This document shows positions 17,986 to 27,132 of a stretch of 64,000 bases of DNA, in pieces (position 1 is the stretch's first letter; every line of letters begins with the position of its first letter). The translations under genes and the position numbers were made by a program. The notes below the pieces were generated by a model. That model was not told the origin of the DNA. It was given only the letters and a program-made list of their open reading frames with translations, and did not search any database. The stretch is taken from the NCBI GenBank assembly GCA_033856235.1, contig JAWVFI010000068.1, positions 1 to 64,000 on the forward strand, given 5' to 3'. The stretch is from DASXRU01 sp033856235 (GTDB taxonomy: Bacteria > Acidobacteriota > Blastocatellia > Pyrinomonadales > Pyrinomonadaceae).

Positions 17986-19437
17986 ATGGAGACATCGATG
18001 AAGTTGCGAAAAAGAGCAGGTCAAACGGGCAGGACTCTTCTTCTTGCGGTTTTTCTGGCCGTCTTCGGCTGTCAGGGAATCGCCACGCAACAATCAGGTC
18101 GCGACGTCTCGAAGGAAACAGCGCGGCCGACGCGCGCCTGGGTGCGCGAGGGCGTTGTCTATGAAATCTACCCGCGCGCGTTCTCGCCTCAGGGAAACTT
18201 CAATGGCATTACCGCACGGCTCGACGATCTTAAAGAGCTGGGCGTAACCATACTCTGGCTAATGCCCATCCATCCCATCGGCCAGGAAAAGAAGAAGGGC
18301 ACTATTGGCAGCCCTTACGCCGTCCGCGATTACTTCGGCATCAATCCTGATTACGGCACCAAAGAAGATTTCAAAAAGTTGATTGCCGAAGCGCACCGGC
18401 GCGGTATGAAGGTGATCATCGACATCGTGGCGAATCACACTTCCTGGGACAGCGTGATGATGAAGTGGCCGGATTATTACGAACACGATGCCGCCGGCCA
18501 CATCACCTTTCCGCATGATTGGAGCGACGTCGCGGAGCTGAATTACTCAAACTCGCGGCTCCGACAATACATGACAGACATGCTGAAGTATTGGCTGCGC
18601 GAGTTCGACCTTGATGGTTTTCGTTGTGACGTCGCTGAAGAAGTGCCCACCGATTTCTGGGAAAACGCGCGCGCGGAGTTGGAGAAGATCAAACCCGACA
18701 TCGCCATGCTGGCGGAAGGCCACAAGCCCGAGTTGTTGATCAAAGCTTTCGACTTTGATTATTCGTGGCCGCTCCATAGCGCCTTGACCAAGGTATTGCA
18801 GGGACGCGGCCGCGCCTCCGATTTGCGCTCGGAATGGGAAAACGAGTTCAACGAATTTCCCCGCGGTTCCCTGCACCTGCGTTTCTCTGACAATCACGAC
18901 GAGCGTCGCGCCATAGCGAGGTTTGGAGAACCGGCCGCGCTGGCGGCATCGGCCCTGATGTTAACGCTCGATGGGGTGCCGCTGATTTATAACGGCATGG
19001 AAGTTGGCGATACGACGGAATCGGGTGCGCCGGCACTGTTCGAGAAGCTGCCAATCTTCTGGTCCATCGCCGAAAGACGTCCCGAGTTTCCGCGTTTCTA
19101 CAAACAAATGATGGCGCTGCGGCGTTCGAGCAATGCGCTCAGACGCGGCTCGCTGGTGTGGCTGCGGAATTCTGATGAGGGGCGTATCTTGACGTTCCTG
19201 CGACGTGCAGAAGATGAAGAAGTGCTGGTAACAATCAATCTCACGAATCGACCGTTCTTCGGGTCAATTGAAGTGGGTACCACGTCAGCTTTTGTGGATG
19301 TTACTCCCGAGGTTGGCCAGCCGTTGCCTCCCGATGCTCCGGCGCCGACACCAGCCGCAAGGAAACGCGCAGTTGGCCTTCCCGCGATTTCGCTCGAGGC
19401 CTGGGGATATCGAGTGTTTCGCCGCTCGTTAAGGTGA
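17986..19437 (+). CDS. GH13 alpha-amylase family enzyme, predicted lipoprotein
   Basis: 483 residues. The N-terminus has basic residues, a hydrophobic stretch (LLLAVFLAVF) and a lipobox-like VFGC with Cys29, so the enzyme is probably lipid-anchored. GH13 regions: DIVANHTS; DGFRCDVAEE with nucleophile Asp215; MLAEG with Glu244; and FSDNHDE with Asp305. It lacks the Cyc-maltodext_N-like domain of the two paralogues in this window. It more likely acts on short maltooligosaccharides, perhaps as an alpha-glucosidase or glucanotransferase-like member; specificity cannot be fixed by eye. It is followed immediately by the GH15 gene, whose ribosome site overlaps its stop. Confidence 0.87.
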   Translation: METSMKLRKRAGQTGRTLLLAVFLAVFGCQGIATQQSGRDVSKETARPTRAWVREGVVYEIYPRAFSPQGNFNGITARLDDLKELGVTILWLMPIHPIGQEKKKGTIGSPYAVRDYFGINPDYGTKEDFKKLIAEAHRRGMKVIIDIVANHTSWDSVMMKWPDYYEHDAAGHITFPHDWSDVAELNYSNSRLRQYMTDMLKYWLREFDLDGFRCDVAEEVPTDFWENARAELEKIKPDIAMLAEGHKPELLIKAFDFDYSWPLHSALTKVLQGRGRASDLRSEWENEFNEFPRGSLHLRFSDNHDERRAIARFGEPAALAASALMLTLDGVPLIYNGMEVGDTTESGAPALFEKLPIFWSIAERRPEFPRFYKQMMALRRSSNALRRGSLVWLRNSDEGRILTFLRRAEDEEVLVTINLTNRPFFGSIEVGTTSAFVDVTPEVGQPLPPDAPAPTPAARKRAVGLPAISLEAWGYRVFRRSLR

Positions 19438-19448
19438 GCAGCTTAATC

Positions 19449-21653
19449 ATGTTTCGATCAATTGCCATTTCGACAATAACGTTGCTAACCAGCATAGCTC
19501 TGTTCGGGCAGACTTCTAATCGACTCGCACCGGGCGCTCCCGGGCGCGACGCGCATTGGCCCAGCGCGGCGAAGAATGGGTTTGGCACGTCCAACACGAT
19601 TGCGTCGAAGGTCTGGTTTACGCTGAACAATGGTGTGATGACGGAGGTCTATTATCCGCGGCTCGATGTTCCCAACGTTCAGACGCTGCAGCTGATCGTG
19701 GTTGGCGGCAAAGTGGAAACTGAAAGCGAAGATATGATTCATCGCCTGGAAGTACTCGATCCACAGGCTCTGACATTTCGACAAATCAACACCGCGAGGA
19801 GTGGGTATTACACAATCACGAAAACCTACGTTACCGATCCGCAGCGCAACACGGTCTTGATCCAAATTGAGGTTGCCAGTCGAGAGGCGAACAACGTGTA
19901 TGTGTATTACGATCCCTCGCTCAATAACAGCGGCATGCACGACTCTGCCTGGACCGAGGGCGATGCGCTTTTGGCTGTTGATGGCGATAAGGCTTCGGCG
20001 CTGATTTCAAGTTCGGGATTTGCCTATCCGGACGAGTGGCTCAGGGACACACTAAAACCGTCGGATCGGGAGGCGGATCTGGAGATCTCGAACGGCTATC
20101 TTGGCTCTAGTGATGGCCTCACTGAGTTGAAAAGGAATTGGAATCGCTCGGGCTTTACGTCGTATCGGCGCGCGGACAATGGCAATGTAGTCCAGGTAGC
20201 GGCATTGAAGGGCTTTCAAGGTTGGAGCGGAAACCTTGTCCGTCACTGCACGCTGGCGTTGTCCTTTGGCAAGACGCCCGGCGAAGCCGTGCTCAACGCG
20301 CGGGCTTCATTGGCGAAAGGATTTACGCGCGCGCGGCGGGAATACGAAGCGGGCTGGCACTCCTATCTCAAACGATTACGGCGCGTTGAAGCAAAATACC
20401 AGCGGCAGTTCGACATGGCGGCCATGGTCTTGAAGGCCCTCGAAGACAAGACTTATCGCGGCGCAATGGTCGCTTCGCCCTCAATTCCCTGGGGTGGCGG
20501 GCCAAACGCCAACGAGCCGACGATCAGCGGCTATCATGCTGTCTGGTCGCGCGATCTCTATCACGTAGCGACAGCGTTTCTGGCCCTGGGGGATCGCAGT
20601 AGCGCCAATCGCGCGCTTGATTATCTCTTCAAGGTGCAACAAAAAGCGGATGGCAGTTTCCCGCAGAATTCCTGGGTCGATGGTCATGCGATTGGCGGCG
20701 GCTTGCAGATGGACCAAGTGGCGTTTCCACTCATACTCGCTTACCAGTTGCAGCGGACCGACGAGGCTACCTGGCTGCAACACGTCAAGCCGGCCGCGGA
20801 TTTCATCCTTCGCAACGGTCCATATACTGGTCAGGATCGATGGGAAGAAAAATCGGGTTACTCGCCGTCTACCATCGCCGCGGAAATCGCGGGCCTGGTT
20901 TGTGCAGCGCGCATCGCCGGTATCAACCGCGACAAAGCCGCAAGCGACAAATATCTGAACAAGGCTGACGAATGGGTGCAATCGCTGGAACGTTGGACCT
21001 CAACCTCCCGCGGGCCTCACGCGCAGGCCGGCTATTATTTGCGCATAACGGAAAACGATGATCCGAACGACGCAGCAGGGCTGGAAATAAACAGCGGCGG
21101 TGGCCTATACGATGAACGCGAGATCGTCGATGCCGGGTTCCTGGAGTTAGTGCGACTGGGGATCAAACCCGCGAGCGATCCCCTGATTGTCAGATCCCTC
21201 GGCATCATAGACAGGCTGATCAAGGTCGATACCAAGGGCGGCTCTGGTTGGTACCGCTACAATCACGACGCTTATGGAGAAAGAACGGACGGCGGTAATT
21301 ACGACGGCCGCACCGGAGTGGGACGGCTCTGGACGCTGCTCACTGGCGAAAGAGGCGAATACGACGTAGCGCGCGGAGACCTGGCTGCCGCGCGAAAACG
21401 ACTGGACGCAATGATGGCCTTTGCAAACGACGGAATGATGATTCCCGAACAGGTTTGGGATCGTAACGAGAGTCCACGGCCCGAACTTCGTTTTGGTGAA
21501 GGGACCGGCTCGGCTACTCCGCTGGCGTGGTCCATGGCGCAATTCATTCGTCTGGCAACCAATATCAGCCGCCGGCAAAATATCGAAACCCCGCGGATTG
21601 TTGCCGCCCGTTATCTCCAGAATCGGAAAAGGAAAAATGACCGATCCAACTAA
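19449..21653 (+). CDS. Glucoamylase (GH15), secreted
   Basis: 734 residues. A compact signal peptide (MFRSIAISTITLLTSIALFG) precedes the N-terminal beta-sandwich typical of bacterial glucoamylases (about 25-300) and an alpha/alpha barrel (about 320-700). The barrel contains YHAVWSRDLYHVATAFLALG and the near-terminal IPEQVWD conserved in bacterial GH15. It should release beta-D-glucose from the non-reducing ends of starch and maltodextrins. ATG 19449 is preferred to GTG 19434 because AAGGTGAG at 19431-19438 lies 10 bases before it, whereas the GTG would lie inside that site. The glucokinase start overlaps its 3' end by 17 bases, linking glucose release with phosphorylation. Confidence 0.88.
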   Translation: MFRSIAISTITLLTSIALFGQTSNRLAPGAPGRDAHWPSAAKNGFGTSNTIASKVWFTLNNGVMTEVYYPRLDVPNVQTLQLIVVGGKVETESEDMIHRLEVLDPQALTFRQINTARSGYYTITKTYVTDPQRNTVLIQIEVASREANNVYVYYDPSLNNSGMHDSAWTEGDALLAVDGDKASALISSSGFAYPDEWLRDTLKPSDREADLEISNGYLGSSDGLTELKRNWNRSGFTSYRRADNGNVVQVAALKGFQGWSGNLVRHCTLALSFGKTPGEAVLNARASLAKGFTRARREYEAGWHSYLKRLRRVEAKYQRQFDMAAMVLKALEDKTYRGAMVASPSIPWGGGPNANEPTISGYHAVWSRDLYHVATAFLALGDRSSANRALDYLFKVQQKADGSFPQNSWVDGHAIGGGLQMDQVAFPLILAYQLQRTDEATWLQHVKPAADFILRNGPYTGQDRWEEKSGYSPSTIAAEIAGLVCAARIAGINRDKAASDKYLNKADEWVQSLERWTSTSRGPHAQAGYYLRITENDDPNDAAGLEINSGGGLYDEREIVDAGFLELVRLGIKPASDPLIVRSLGIIDRLIKVDTKGGSGWYRYNHDAYGERTDGGNYDGRTGVGRLWTLLTGERGEYDVARGDLAAARKRLDAMMAFANDGMMIPEQVWDRNESPRPELRFGEGTGSATPLAWSMAQFIRLATNISRRQNIETPRIVAARYLQNRKRKNDRSN

Positions 21654-22623
21654 CAGCGCAAGGGCGCCCGCCGGCGCCGGCTTCGTATTCGCCGCCGACC
21701 TCGGAGGCACGCATCTTCGCGCCGCTACCGTCGATCAAACGGGACGAATTAATTTTCGCCTCAAACAAAACACGGCGAAAAGCGCTGGTGAGATTGTGCG
21801 TACGCTGGTGCAGGCCGTGCGCGAGTGCGAGAAGCAGAAGATTGAGGCAGGAAACGCAGCCTGGGCTATCAAGGCGGTCTCTATTGTCGTGCCTGGAACA
21901 GTCAACGTTGACGAAGGCATCGTGGTGAAGGCGCCAAACGTTCCTTGCCTTGACGGCTTTCATCTGACGGGGGCTTTGGCCAATGAACTAAGCCGACCTG
22001 CGATTCTGGAGAACGACGCCAACGCCGCAGCCGTCGGCGAGATGTGGCTAGGCGCTGGACGTGGGCATCGCACCATCGTATGCGTAACTCTGGGCACCGG
22101 TGTCGGCGGCGGGATAATTCTGGAGGGAAAACTTTGGCGCGGCGCGGATGGCGCGGCGGCAGAGATCGGACACATGTGTGTGGATCCTTTCGGTGGCGTG
22201 GCTTGCGGCTGCGGCAGTCGTGGCTGTCTGGAGGTATATGCTTCCGCGACGGCGATCGTGCGCATGACTCGTGAAGCCAGTCCGCGACACCCGAATTCCG
22301 TGCTGCGGCCGGGCGCGGATTTGACCGCGGAAACCATTTACGACGCAGGTCTTAACGGCGATGACCTTGCCCTGGAAGTCTTCCGCCGCATGGGCGTCTA
22401 CCTGGGAATTGGATTAGCAAATTTGATCAATATCATCAACCCGGAAATGATTGTGATTGGCGGCGGCGTAGTAAACGGCTGGGATCTGTTTGAAAAGCAC
22501 ATGCATCAACAGGTGGCGGAGCGCGCTTTCCCGCTACTGGCCGCGCGCGTGAAAATCGTGCGCGCCGAATGCGGTGACGATGCGGGGTTGCTGGGTGCCG
22601 CGCGGCTCGCATTTGGTGATTAG
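21637..22623 (+). CDS. ROK-family glucokinase
   Basis: 328 residues, the usual length for a ROK sugar kinase with no DNA-binding domain. It has the ATP phosphate loop DLGGTHLR at about residues 24-31 and ENDANAAAVGE with the likely catalytic Asp. TLGTGVGGGI, GHMCVDP and the zinc-binding cluster CGCGSRGCLE complete the ROK signature. It phosphorylates glucose to glucose-6-phosphate in the cytoplasm. ATG 21637 follows GGAAAAGGAAAA and lies inside the end of the glucoamylase gene. The coupling fits a job of trapping glucose released by the upstream enzymes. Specificity for glucose over other hexoses is inferred from context. Confidence 0.88.
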   Translation: MTDPTNSARAPAGAGFVFAADLGGTHLRAATVDQTGRINFRLKQNTAKSAGEIVRTLVQAVRECEKQKIEAGNAAWAIKAVSIVVPGTVNVDEGIVVKAPNVPCLDGFHLTGALANELSRPAILENDANAAAVGEMWLGAGRGHRTIVCVTLGTGVGGGIILEGKLWRGADGAAAEIGHMCVDPFGGVACGCGSRGCLEVYASATAIVRMTREASPRHPNSVLRPGADLTAETIYDAGLNGDDLALEVFRRMGVYLGIGLANLINIINPEMIVIGGGVVNGWDLFEKHMHQQVAERAFPLLAARVKIVRAECGDDAGLLGAARLAFGD

Positions 22624-22800
22624 GGACTGGGCCGTGTCGTTCGTGTTGGTTCGCCAGTTTCCGTGTACTTCGTGGACCGTCTGCTTAGGATTCAAAGCTA
22701 TACGACCCCCGAAATCACTCTAAGCTACCCGAACGAACGCGAAACAAGAATTTTGAAAAGCGGCAAGGCCTTGCTCCCGCTCATCCGCAGAGAAGCTGAT

Positions 22801-25290
22801 ATGAAACAAGGGTTCGCTATCCTCTTTTGCCTCCTGGTACTAGGCGCAACGAGCAGGTCACAAGACATCACCAGGCTGGAAAAGATCGGCCCGGTCGCCG
22901 GTTTTACAAGATCCGAAAATGCAGTTGTCTTCAACTGCCAGGACAAATCTGAGGTCCAGGTGACCCTCCTCGCCTCCGACCTCGTGCGCGTGCGCGCATC
23001 CTTCACCAGGTCAATCCCCGCGAAGGATCATTCCTGGGCCATAGCTAAAACTAACTGGCCGACCCCGCGTTGGCAGCTATCCGAAACGAAGGATGCTGTT
23101 TTGATCACGACTGACGAGATCGAAATTGTGGTTCATCGCTCCCCGCTGCTAATTGAATTTCGCGACGCCCAGACGCATGCCACTATCAACGCCGACGAGC
23201 AGCCCATGGCTTACGATGCCAGGGGATTGCTGAAGGAAATGATGTTCGATCCTAAGGCCGGAACTTTCGTCGCGGCGGCGAAGAAACTTGGTTTCGATGA
23301 ACACTTCTACGGATTGGGAGAAAAAGCCGCACGGCTGGATAAGCGTCGCAACTCATTCGTAAACTGGAATTCCGACACGCCCGGCTATACCGAAGGCAAA
23401 GATCCGATTTATCAGACCATCCCTTTTTATACAGGGCTGCAGAATGGCACCGCCTACGGAATCTTTTTCGACAATAGCTACCGCAGCTACTTTGATTTCG
23501 GTAAGTCGTCGCAGCGACGGGTGTGGTTTGGCGCTGAGGGTGGCGAACTTAACTACTACTTCTTCTACGGTCCGTCGATAAAGAAGGTCCTTAATCGTTA
23601 CGCAGACCTCACCGGTCACATGCCGCTGCCGCCGCTGTGGGCCCTCGGCAACCAACAGAGTCGCTGGAGCTACTACCCGGACAAGATGGTCGAGGAAGTT
23701 GTCAGCGAGTATCGCAAACGGGACTTGCCACTGGATGTAATTCATCTGGACATTGATTACATGCAGGAGTATCGCGTGTTCACCTGGGACCGCGAGCGTT
23801 TTCAGAATCCTAAAACACTGAGCGCGGAACTCGGCAAACAGGGAGTCAAGCTCATCGCGATCGTCGACCCCGGAGTCAAGTATCAGCCAAGCGCGAAGGG
23901 TGCAGGTCAGATCACCTCAATCACTCCGGAACTCGAATCGCAGCAGCAGCGCTACTACGTTTTGGATGCGGGTCTGGAAAAGAACTACTTTCAGCGGCGC
24001 CGGAATGGCGACTTGTTTATTCCCAAAGTCTGGCCCGGGGACAGTGTCTTTGTGGATTACACCCTTCCGGCTGCGCGCGAATGGTGGGGCAGTCTGCATC
24101 GAGCCTACACAGACAATGGCGTAGTGGGAATTTGGAACGACATGAACGAGCCGGCGGACTTCGTCGATCAAACCGGCAAGAACCAGATCGATGTCGTCAG
24201 TTACGATCAAGGCGAAAAATCAACACATGCGAAAAATCGCAACGTGTTTGCCCTCCTGATGGCCCGGGCAACCTACGAAGGCCTTGAGCGGCTGCGACCT
24301 AATCAGCGGCCCTACGTAATCACGCGGGCCGGTTATGCCGGAATTCAGAGATACTCGACCATGTGGACTGGCGACACCAACAGCACGTGGGAGGCGCTGC
24401 AACTTAACATCCCGATGTTCACCACGTTGGGTTTGTCCGGTGAGCCTTTTGTCGGCAGTGATGTCGGCGGATTCATCGGTCGCGCCAATGGTGAGTTGCT
24501 GGTCCGCGCTTATCAGGTAAGTTTCCTGGCGCCGTTTTGCCGGAATCATAAAGTAATCGATGGTTACGATCAGGAGCCGTGGCGCTTCGGGAAATACTAC
24601 GAAGACATCATTCGCAAGTATCTGAAATTGCGTTACGAGTTGCTGCCTTTTCTTTATACCACCCTGGAAGAAGCTCATCGCGCGGGCGTGCCGTTGTTTC
24701 GCCCTCTGGTACTCAACTACCAGGATGATCCCAATACCTACAATCTCGATGACGAGTTCATGATTGGAGACGATCTACTGGTCGCCCCAATCGTCAAACC
24801 CGATGTCACACGGCGTTTGGTTTACCTCCCAAAGGGCGTGTGGTACGACTACTGGACAAACAAAAAATACGAAGGTGGGACGATGATCGCGTTCGGGGCT
24901 CCGCTGGAAACTGTGCCGATGTTCGTGCGCGCCGGAGCGATCATCCCAATGGGGCCAGCGATGAAATACGTAGGGGAAAAGCCTCTGGACCCCATCACAT
25001 TTCATGTTTATCCGGACAGCACTGGTTCTGCTTCAACGGTTTTGTACGAGGACGATGGCGTTAGTCCTGCATACAAGCAGGGGAACTTTCGCCGAACCAA
25101 TGTCAGAGCCAGGCGAGCTGGCCAGGGTTACTTCATTTCGCTAAGCGCGCCCGAAGGAGACTACAAACCAGGACCCCGAAAGTTTGCCTTTGTGATAAAT
25201 GCCTTTGGGCAAAAGCCACAGCTCTTGACAATGACTGATGGCGGCACCGCGCAGGCAATTCAAACTGGCGTCCGCCTTCGTCCGCGCTGA
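22801..25290 (+). CDS. Alpha-glucosidase, GH31, secreted
   Basis: 829 residues. A signal peptide (MKQGFAILFCLLVLGATSRS) precedes the N-terminal beta-sandwich and the (beta/alpha)8 barrel. Nucleophile Asp447 lies in GIWNDMNEPADF and acid/base Asp525 in MWTGDTNSTWEAL, followed by proximal and distal C-terminal beta domains. It cleaves terminal alpha-glucosidic bonds of maltooligosaccharides or isomaltose-type sugars. ATG 22801 gives a clean signal peptide; upstream in-frame codons from 22663 lie in intergenic DNA with repeat-like words such as CGTGTACTTCGTGG. It ends the glucan block. Confidence 0.9.
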   Translation: MKQGFAILFCLLVLGATSRSQDITRLEKIGPVAGFTRSENAVVFNCQDKSEVQVTLLASDLVRVRASFTRSIPAKDHSWAIAKTNWPTPRWQLSETKDAVLITTDEIEIVVHRSPLLIEFRDAQTHATINADEQPMAYDARGLLKEMMFDPKAGTFVAAAKKLGFDEHFYGLGEKAARLDKRRNSFVNWNSDTPGYTEGKDPIYQTIPFYTGLQNGTAYGIFFDNSYRSYFDFGKSSQRRVWFGAEGGELNYYFFYGPSIKKVLNRYADLTGHMPLPPLWALGNQQSRWSYYPDKMVEEVVSEYRKRDLPLDVIHLDIDYMQEYRVFTWDRERFQNPKTLSAELGKQGVKLIAIVDPGVKYQPSAKGAGQITSITPELESQQQRYYVLDAGLEKNYFQRRRNGDLFIPKVWPGDSVFVDYTLPAAREWWGSLHRAYTDNGVVGIWNDMNEPADFVDQTGKNQIDVVSYDQGEKSTHAKNRNVFALLMARATYEGLERLRPNQRPYVITRAGYAGIQRYSTMWTGDTNSTWEALQLNIPMFTTLGLSGEPFVGSDVGGFIGRANGELLVRAYQVSFLAPFCRNHKVIDGYDQEPWRFGKYYEDIIRKYLKLRYELLPFLYTTLEEAHRAGVPLFRPLVLNYQDDPNTYNLDDEFMIGDDLLVAPIVKPDVTRRLVYLPKGVWYDYWTNKKYEGGTMIAFGAPLETVPMFVRAGAIIPMGPAMKYVGEKPLDPITFHVYPDSTGSASTVLYEDDGVSPAYKQGNFRRTNVRARRAGQGYFISLSAPEGDYKPGPRKFAFVINAFGQKPQLLTMTDGGTAQAIQTGVRLRPR

Positions 25291-25339
25291 AAGTCACACG
25301 GCTCAGAGTTGCGGAATTAACGCACCCGGAGAAATTTCC

Positions 25340-25906
25340 ATGACCTGGATTAAGACCATTTCACCAGCAATCGACGAGCAGGTGCGTCGCGCGATGGAAG
25401 CGCAGCGTGAGCTTTACCCAATCGAATATGCCGACCCTATCCATCCAACCTCTGATGGACAATCCTCCAGCATCGTCGCTTCGCACAGCCTGATTCCTGA
25501 GGCGCTGCATCATGCCTTTGCCACGTTTGGCGCCCTGATGTCGCCTGATTTGCCACTATCCAGGCGGCAGCATGAAATGATCACGACGGTGGTTTCAGTC
25601 GCCAATCGTTGTCATTATTGAATCGAATCACACGCAGAGTTTCTGCGTCGCGTGACTTTGGACGAAGACCTGGTGAAGGCGCTGCAGGAGGACTACCGGG
25701 CCGCGCCCATTTCTGAGCAGGACAGGACGATGCTGGACTATGTGGCACAAGTGACGCGAGATGCGACTGGTATTAATCGGCAGGATCACGAGCGATTGCG
25801 TGCGGTCGGTTTTGATGACCGTGGCATTCTGCAAATAACGCTGATCGCATCGTGGTTTAACTACATAAATCGCGTCGCGGACGCGTTGGGAGTTGGCAGA
25901 GACTAA
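25340..25906 (+). CDS. CMD/AhpD-like peroxidase-related protein with in-frame TGA in place of the second CxxC cysteine (candidate selenoprotein)
   Basis: If the TGA at 25619-25621 is read as selenocysteine, this is one 188-residue carboxymuconolactone-decarboxylase/AhpD-family protein. ATG 25340 has GGAG 8 bases upstream. Family marks run through both halves: PLSRRQHEMITTVVSVANRC before the TGA, then IESHAEFLRR after it in the same frame, then DRTMLDYV and QITLIASWFNYINRVADALG to a TAA. The redox centre reads CHY-(TGA)-IESH, where relatives have CxYC(V/I)xxH, so the TGA takes the place of Cys at residue 94 and Cys91 is kept. Sequence after the TGA shows no decay. A hairpin fitting the bacterial SECIS layout follows. 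The alternative is a recent nonsense mutation or a sequencing error. Insertion genes (selA, selB, selC, selD) are not in the window. Confidence 0.7.
25628..25655 (+). promoter_or_regulatory. Candidate bacterial SECIS hairpin
   Basis: Just after the in-frame TGA, TCAC-ACGCAG pairs with CTGCGT-GTGA around the loop AGTTT, with a 3-base bulge (CGC) on the 3' side. That gives a 6 bp upper stem, a 4 bp lower stem and a G at the second loop position. The loop begins 16 bases after the TGA. Bacterial SECIS elements are known to sit in the coding region right after UGA with a small apical loop carrying an early G, and this fits. The stem is short, so chance cannot be excluded by eye. Confidence 0.55.
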
Positions 25907-25925
25907 GTAGTGTTTTTCTTTTTTG

Positions 25926-26000
25926 CTGCGTGAAGTAAAACGAATCGGCGTGTTGACCGGAAGTGGCGATGCGCCGGGATTCAACCCGGCTATCAAAGGT
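25926..26000 (+). pseudogene. N-terminal remnant of a phosphofructokinase gene
   Basis: In one frame this stretch reads KRIGVLTGSGDAPGFNPAIK, the ATP/PPi-binding N-terminus of 6-phosphofructokinases (family form RIGVLTxGGDAPGLNxxI). It has no usable start codon in frame and the similarity stops at about 26000, where redoxin-like sequence begins in another frame. It is a relic of about 25 codons and not a working gene. Confidence 0.65.
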
Positions 26001-26124
26001 TGGCACCAAAATCTCTGTTCCAGGCATCAACTGGGCTCAGGGATCCACTCTCCTGCTGGTGCTACAAAAGGGTTGCAGATATTGTGAAGAGAGCTCGGCC
26101 TTCTACCGCAGGCTCTACGATCAA
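25999..26124 (+). pseudogene. Internal remnant of a thioredoxin-fold (redoxin) gene
   Basis: About 42 codons read VGTKISVPGINWAQGSTLLL and continue with VLQKGCRYCEESSAFYRRL. This is the strand-then-CxxC segment of a TlpA/AhpC-type redoxin (GCxxC active site followed by an ESxxFYxRL helix). Both ends are missing. It abuts the phosphofructokinase relic at its 5' side, so a deletion appears to have joined two decayed genes here. The surrounding 25907-26162 gap holds nothing else recognisable. Confidence 0.6.
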
Positions 26125-26162
26125 AGATCTGGATCACAACCGCGCATGCCAGAGGATCTCCC

Positions 26163-26645
26163 ATGACAGACAAGTGGCTGACAGTCGCTGCAGGTTTGCC
26201 GGATGAGCCCGACACCTTCGATATGAACGCACTGTGCAGTGTGGCCGGTCCCGGCAGCTTCTTTGATGGGTTGTTCGCCTCGGTCATCGATGCCGCGGTC
26301 GATAGGTCAAGCCCGGTGATCGAGAGCGTGACCCGGGATGTTGATTGGGAAATCACCAAGGGGTTTTGCGGTGGGGCGGACGTCGGCCTTCGCTTTCAGG
26401 AATTTCGCCACCGCGAAACATCGTCCGTGGATATGAGGTTGGCGTGGGAGACTTACGGACTTCCCGGTGTTCAGGTTCGCTGGGAGTTCTACCTGGAGAA
26501 AGCGGGCCAATTGGGTTTCGCGGCCTTTCGTCACAAAACTCTCCAGGTAAATTTTAGAGACGATGCAGCCCAAGCACGTTTCGTGGAGATTTGGGAAAGG
26601 GTCTTTAACCGGAAGCCCGTCTTTCGTCCTCCCGCGACCGACTAG
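26163..26645 (+). CDS. Protein of unknown function
   Basis: 160 residues, soluble, no signal peptide or membrane segment. I do not recognise a family. The second half alternates strand-like and aromatic-rich stretches (VQVRWEFYLEKAGQLGF, TLQVNFRDDAAQARFVEIWE) and ends in a helix. ATG 26163 has AGAGG at 26151-26155, 7 bases upstream, which supports translation. It follows the decayed 25907-26162 region and faces the convergent Dyp peroxidase unit. The gap 26646-26767 shows no feature. Confidence 0.55.
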   Translation: MTDKWLTVAAGLPDEPDTFDMNALCSVAGPGSFFDGLFASVIDAAVDRSSPVIESVTRDVDWEITKGFCGGADVGLRFQEFRHRETSSVDMRLAWETYGLPGVQVRWEFYLEKAGQLGFAAFRHKTLQVNFRDDAAQARFVEIWERVFNRKPVFRPPATD

Positions 26646-26767
26646 CTTATAGGCCGCCAGCCATCCTCCGGAAACCCTAAGAAACAAAAGCTTCACCAAC
26701 CCAGGATTCGCGCCGTCGCTCGCGGCTTGGAAAACTTCCGAGGATTATTTCAGCCGCGGCGCGATTC

Positions 26768-27109
26768 TCACTCACTCTCCAAAACAGCGAAAGAAAAATT
26801 CCCGTTCTGCAGCGTGCGGTCGCCCGTAACCGGGTCGAAGACCAGGACCACAAAACCGTCCTTGTCCATTTTGCCGGTGTTCACAGTAAGCATTGGCGCC
26901 GAGGGACTGGTGTGAGCAGAGGCGAGTAGGGTGTAAGGCACCGCGATTGGCGCGTCAAAAATAATCCTGACCATTCCTACCGGCGGCCCTACCGGCAGGC
27001 CAAAACCCGGCACTGGCTGGACCTTCCAATTCGTCGAGCCGGATTTGCGGACATAGCTACCCTGCTCAAAAGCGACCATGCCAAACGTCGAGATGTTTGC
27101 TGCCGTCAT
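26768..27109 (-). CDS. Small beta-rich protein of unknown function next to the Dyp peroxidase
   Basis: 113 residues, no signal peptide, beta-strand-rich with many Gly, Pro and Val (FGLPVGPPVGMVRIIFDAPI). The start is well supported: a GGAGGGCG ribosome site lies 8 bases before ATG 27109. It begins 23 bases after the Dyp peroxidase stop on the same strand, so the two are very likely co-transcribed. It is a candidate structural or accessory partner of the peroxidase. It is not recognisably an encapsulin, a ferritin or any other family known to me. Confidence 0.6.
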   Translation of the reverse strand: MTAANISTFGMVAFEQGSYVRKSGSTNWKVQPVPGFGLPVGPPVGMVRIIFDAPIAVPYTLLASAHTSPSAPMLTVNTGKMDKDGFVVLVFDPVTGDRTLQNGNFSFAVLESE

Positions 27110-27132
27110 CGTGGCGCCCTCCAGAGCACGCT

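Noticed and set aside
22663..22800. Longer GH31 start at 22663
   Set aside because: The additional 46 residues come from intergenic repeat-like DNA and would hide the signal peptide that begins at ATG 22801.
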